Source: a bacterium
Lineage (GTDB): Bacteria > Cyanobacteriota > Sericytochromatia > S15B-MN24 > VGJW01
Assembly (NCBI GenBank): GCA_021781555.1
Contig: JAJXWQ010000034.1
Location: 1 to 38,511, forward strand
Reading direction: 5' to 3'
DNA length: 38,511 nucleotides
Positions 36,065 to 38,511 of this stretch are shown here, piece after piece. The notes below the pieces were generated by a model that saw only the letters and a list, made by a program, of their open reading frames with translations, searched no databases and was not told where the DNA came from. The translations under genes and the position numbers were made by a program. The stretch's first letter is position 1; each line of letters begins with the position of its first letter.

Positions 36065-37533
36065 CCGCGCGCACGCTGATGATCCAGGGCACCGCCTCTT
36101 CGGTGGGCAAGAGCCTGCTGGTGACAGCCCTGTGCCGGATCTTCAAGGAGGACGGGCTGAAGGTCGCCCCCTTCAAGTCGCAGAACATGGCGCTCAACTC
36201 CGCCGTCACGGTCGACGGCAAGGAAATCGGCAGGGCCCAGGCCGCCCAGGCCATGGCGGCAGGGCTCTTGCCCGAGGTTGCCATGAACCCCATCTTGCTC
36301 AAGCCCGAGGCCGATCGCCGCAGCCAGGTCGTGGTCCTGGGGCGTCCCTGGGGAGCCCTGGACGCCGATGCATACCACGAGCGCAAGGAGGAGCTGCTGG
36401 GGATCGTGCGCGAGTCGCTGGACTCGCTCCGGGAACGCTTCGACCTGATCGTGATCGAAGGGGCTGGCAACCCCGCCGAGGTCAACCTCATGGACCGGGA
36501 CCTGGCCAACATGCGGGTGGCGGAGCTGGCCGACGCGCCGGTGCTCCTGGCCGGTGATATCGACCGCGGCGGCGTATTCGCCGCGCTCATCGGAACCCTC
36601 GAGCTGCTCGGGCCGCATCGCGACCGCGTGGCCGGGTTCGTCATCAACAAGTTCCGCGGCAGCCGGGAACTGCTCGAGCCAGGCCTGGACTTCCTGCGGG
36701 AGCGGACGGGTCGGTCGGTGTTCGGGGTCGTCCCCTATCTGGCCGATCTGCGCCTCGAGGCCGAGGATTCGCTGGACGTGCCGGCGGCCGCGGGCAGCGG
36801 GCCGGTGGTGGCGATCGTGCGCTTTCCTTTCATCAGCAACTTCGACGAGTTCCGGTACCTGCCTGCAGCCGGCCTGGCCGTACGGTACGTCGAGCGGGCC
36901 TCCGAGCTGGCGGCGGCCCGGCTGATCATCCTGCCCGGCAGCAAGGCGGTTCGCCACGACCTCGCCTGGATGCGCTCCTGCGGTATCGACCGGGAGATCC
37001 TCCGCCTGGCGGCCTCGGGAGTGCCCGTGCTCGGCATCTGCGGAGGCTACGAGATGCTGGGCGAGCAGATCTTGGATCCGATGGGCCACGAGGGGGAGCC
37101 GGGCTCGGTGCGCGGCCTCGGGTTGCTGCAACTCGAGACGAGCTTCGCCGCCGACAAGACCACCCGCCAGGTCGTCGCGGAGTGCGGGGCCTGGCTCCCC
37201 GAACTCGCCGGGCGCCAGCTGGCGGCCTACGAGATTCACATGGGGCAGGCCGCGGCGACGGGCGAGGCTGCCTTCGCGGTTCGCGACCGCGCGGGCGGTT
37301 CGCCCCGAAGCGACGGCCTGGCCAGCGCCGGCGTCGTCGGCACCTTCCTGCACGGTCTGTTCGAGAATCCCGAGTTCTGCCGGGCGATCGCCCGGCGGCT
37401 CGGTGCCACCAGCCGGGATTCCCTGGAGCCCTCGTACGACCGACTGGCCCGCCACGTCCGCGCCCACCTCGACATCCGGGCCCTCTACGAGCTGGCGGGC
37501 CTGCCGGCCAGACCTGCCTTGCCTGTGGAGTAG
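36061..37533 (+). CDS. cobQ: Cobyric acid synthase
   Basis: A 490-residue CobQ/CbiP, which amidates four side chains of adenosylcobyrinic a,c-diamide in cobalamin synthesis, using glutamine and ATP. N-terminal P-loop-like MIQGTASSVGKSLLVTALCR, then FKSQNMALNSAVTVDGKEIG, LIVIEGAGNPAEVNLMDRDL and ANM, VLLAGDIDRGGVFAALIGTL. The C-terminal glutamine amidotransferase domain has Cys327 in VLGICGGYEML, EIHMGQ and VGTFLHGLFENPEF with the catalytic His. All hallmarks are intact, and length is normal. No other cobalamin gene and no recognisable B12 riboswitch adjoin it in this window. Confidence 0.98.
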   Translation: MTARTLMIQGTASSVGKSLLVTALCRIFKEDGLKVAPFKSQNMALNSAVTVDGKEIGRAQAAQAMAAGLLPEVAMNPILLKPEADRRSQVVVLGRPWGALDADAYHERKEELLGIVRESLDSLRERFDLIVIEGAGNPAEVNLMDRDLANMRVAELADAPVLLAGDIDRGGVFAALIGTLELLGPHRDRVAGFVINKFRGSRELLEPGLDFLRERTGRSVFGVVPYLADLRLEAEDSLDVPAAAGSGPVVAIVRFPFISNFDEFRYLPAAGLAVRYVERASELAAARLIILPGSKAVRHDLAWMRSCGIDREILRLAASGVPVLGICGGYEMLGEQILDPMGHEGEPGSVRGLGLLQLETSFAADKTTRQVVAECGAWLPELAGRQLAAYEIHMGQAAATGEAAFAVRDRAGGSPRSDGLASAGVVGTFLHGLFENPEFCRAIARRLGATSRDSLEPSYDRLARHVRAHLDIRALYELAGLPARPALPVE

Positions 37534-37578
37534 CCAGTTTCACCGGCCTTGCGGCCAACCATGGTAGCATGAAGAAGC

Positions 37579-38388
37579 ATGCGTATTTTGGTCTCTAATG
37601 ACGATGGCATCCACGCCCCAGGCATCCAGATCCTGGCCACGGCCCTGGCCACAGAGCACGAGGTCCACGTCGTCGCTCCGGATCGAGAGCGTAGCGCCAC
37701 GGGGCATGCACTGACCCTGCACAAGCCTTTGCGCGTCGAGGAGATCCAGGACGAGCGCCTTGAGGGCGTCGCCCAGGCCCTGGCGGTCAACGGCACGCCG
37801 TCGGATTGCGTCAAGCTGGCCCTTGGCGCCCTCATGCGCGATGCCCGGCCGGACATCGTGATCAGCGGCGTCAACCGCGGGCCCAATCTCGGGGTGGATG
37901 TGATCTACTCGGGCACGGTCTCGGCGGCCCTCGAGGGCACCATCCTGCTCGATCGCCCGTGCATCGCCCTGTCCCTGGCTTCCTTCGCGGACGTCGGCTA
38001 CGAGAAGGCCGCGGCCTTCGCGCTCGCGCTGGTCCGCATGGTCGGCCAGCACCCGCTGGCCCGGCGGGTCCTGCTCAACGTCAACGTGCCTGCGGTCGAG
38101 CCCGAGGAGATCGTCGGCGTCCGGGTCACGCGCCTGGGCGAGCGGCGTTACCGGGACGTCTTCGAGCGCCGCGTCGATCCGCGTGGCAAGGTCTATTACT
38201 GGCTCGCCGGCGAAGCCGAGGAGCTCGAGGACGGTCACGATACGGATGTCACCGCCATCCGGGACAACTGCATCTCGGTCACCCCGATCCACTACGATCT
38301 GACCCACTACCCTAGCCTGGAAGACTTGCACCAATGGACCTTCGAACCGACGAGCGACCTCCTGCGCAGGATTCCGACGGACGCCTGA
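37579..38388 (+). CDS. surE: 5'/3'-nucleotidase SurE
   Basis: A 269-residue SurE phosphatase that removes phosphate from nucleoside monophosphates (and some polyphosphate). N-terminal MRILVSNDDGIHAPGIQILA holds the metal-binding Asp8-Asp9. AVNGTPSDCVKLAL and IVISGVNRGPNLGVDVIYSG then TVSAALEG provide further ligands. YEKAAAFALALVRM and LNVNVPAVEP are standard. Length typical. It begins 45 bp after cobQ and its 3' end overlaps the next start by 55 bp. Confidence 0.97.
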   Translation: MRILVSNDDGIHAPGIQILATALATEHEVHVVAPDRERSATGHALTLHKPLRVEEIQDERLEGVAQALAVNGTPSDCVKLALGALMRDARPDIVISGVNRGPNLGVDVIYSGTVSAALEGTILLDRPCIALSLASFADVGYEKAAAFALALVRMVGQHPLARRVLLNVNVPAVEPEEIVGVRVTRLGERRYRDVFERRVDPRGKVYYWLAGEAEELEDGHDTDVTAIRDNCISVTPIHYDLTHYPSLEDLHQWTFEPTSDLLRRIPTDA

Positions 38389-38511
38389 AGCCGTACATCG
38401 GGATCACCTGGGGCAACAGGGTCAATGGGGCCCCCATCGAGAAGCTGGCCATGTACCTCGATGCGCTGGCCCCGACCGGAGCCACGCCCGTGGCGCTCAT
38501 CCCCACGGAGC
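38334..38511 (+). CDS. Gamma-glutamyl hydrolase/PuuD-like amidotransferase, N-terminal part (cut by window end)
   Basis: The 59 codons visible begin MDLRTDERPPAQDSDGRLKP, then YIGITWGNRVNGAPIEKLAM and YLDALAPTGATPVALIPTE. KPYIGITWG followed by a Tyr/Ala helix and a Pro-x-x-Ile-Pro strand is the start of class I glutamine amidotransferase-like C26 hydrolases (gamma-glutamyl-GABA hydrolase PuuD and relatives). The catalytic Cys lies beyond the window. It overlaps surE by 55 bp with ATG 38334, or may start later. It could hydrolyse gamma-glutamyl amides; a link to the ATP-grasp/GCS2 operon far upstream is speculation. Confidence 0.72.
   Translation, partial: MDLRTDERPPAQDSDGRLKPYIGITWGNRVNGAPIEKLAMYLDALAPTGATPVALIPTE

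Noticed and set aside
35284-37467. Long antisense open frame (727 codons) over the deoxynucleoside kinase and cobQ
   Set aside because: Shadow of two unmistakable enzymes.
1-38511. tRNA or rRNA genes
   Set aside because: No cloverleaf-like sequence with a GTTCGA-type T-loop and CCA end was recognised in the intergenic gaps; small ncRNAs cannot be excluded by eye.

Overview
This is a high-GC (roughly two-thirds G+C by eye), gene-dense bacterial chromosome segment with about 36 convincing protein genes on both strands. I recognised no tRNA, rRNA, CRISPR array, phage module or transposase gene. Core genes present are gatA, gatB, coaD, surE, cobQ, arcC, a class A penicillin-binding protein, a purine nucleoside phosphorylase, a YabN-type MazG fusion and a YqeG-type phosphatase. 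A coiled-coil gene beside coaD, the methylase-MazG fusion and the YqeG homologue are gene types I associate with Firmicutes and the Cyanobacteriota side of the tree. With the GC content this would fit an uncultured lineage such as non-photosynthetic Cyanobacteriota (Sericytochromatia-like), but the assignment is a low-confidence inference.

Layout. 1-4.9 kb: repeat copies, a rubrerythrin/class V aminotransferase operon, a phosphoesterase, a lipoprotein and an LCM-type methyltransferase. 4.9-6.1 kb: an Ala/Gly-rich membrane-active-looking protein. 6.3-11.2 kb: four co-directional genes, namely a circularly permuted ATP-grasp ligase, a YbdK/GCS2 carboxylate-amine ligase, an M29-like aminopeptidase and a second ATP-grasp ligase. 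They look like a dedicated peptide or amide pathway. 11.4-13.3 kb: a clostripain-family (C11) peptidase with TPR-like helices. 13.3-17 kb: YqeG phosphatase, purine nucleoside phosphorylase and PBP1A. 17-20.7 kb: small unknowns and a leftward run coaD, coiled-coil gene, nitrilase, FlgT_C-like exported protein. 21-24.8 kb: a two-repeat lipoprotein, a PrsA/SurA-like foldase and MazG. 24.9-29.1 kb: leftward gatA, gatB and a HI0933/BaiN flavoprotein. 29.3-30.6 kb: a KGG-repeat protein and a DUF47 (PhoU-like) protein. 30.9-33 kb: a PHP-domain protein and a lipase lipoprotein. 33.3-38.5 kb: lipid kinase, carbamate kinase, deoxynucleoside kinase, cobQ, surE and the start of a gamma-glutamyl hydrolase-like gene.

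The most striking feature is a dispersed, highly structured element of about 108 bp, bounded on both sides by CTAG, with roughly ten complete, decayed or partial copies here. Its ends form a symmetric imperfect inverted repeat (CTAG, ten bases, GTTTGAA), and the middle holds nested G+C-rich stems. In five copies (3704, 4802, 23102, 24768, 34205) a terminal CTAG supplies the TAG stop codon of the neighbouring gene. In the copy at 34205-34313 both ends do so, for two convergent genes. A remnant also encodes the last residues and stop of the BaiN-like protein. This fits a CTAG-targeting MITE or REP-like element that survives by inserting into C-TAG stop codons without breaking the reading frame.

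A second theme is three proteins (4906-6102, 11384-13261, 30913-32217) with Ala-rich, helix-prone leaders and no Sec signal. They carry very different bodies: transmembrane helices, a C11 peptidase and a PHP hydrolase. The two enzyme genes also share a GAGGAGTAG-type ribosome-binding leader.
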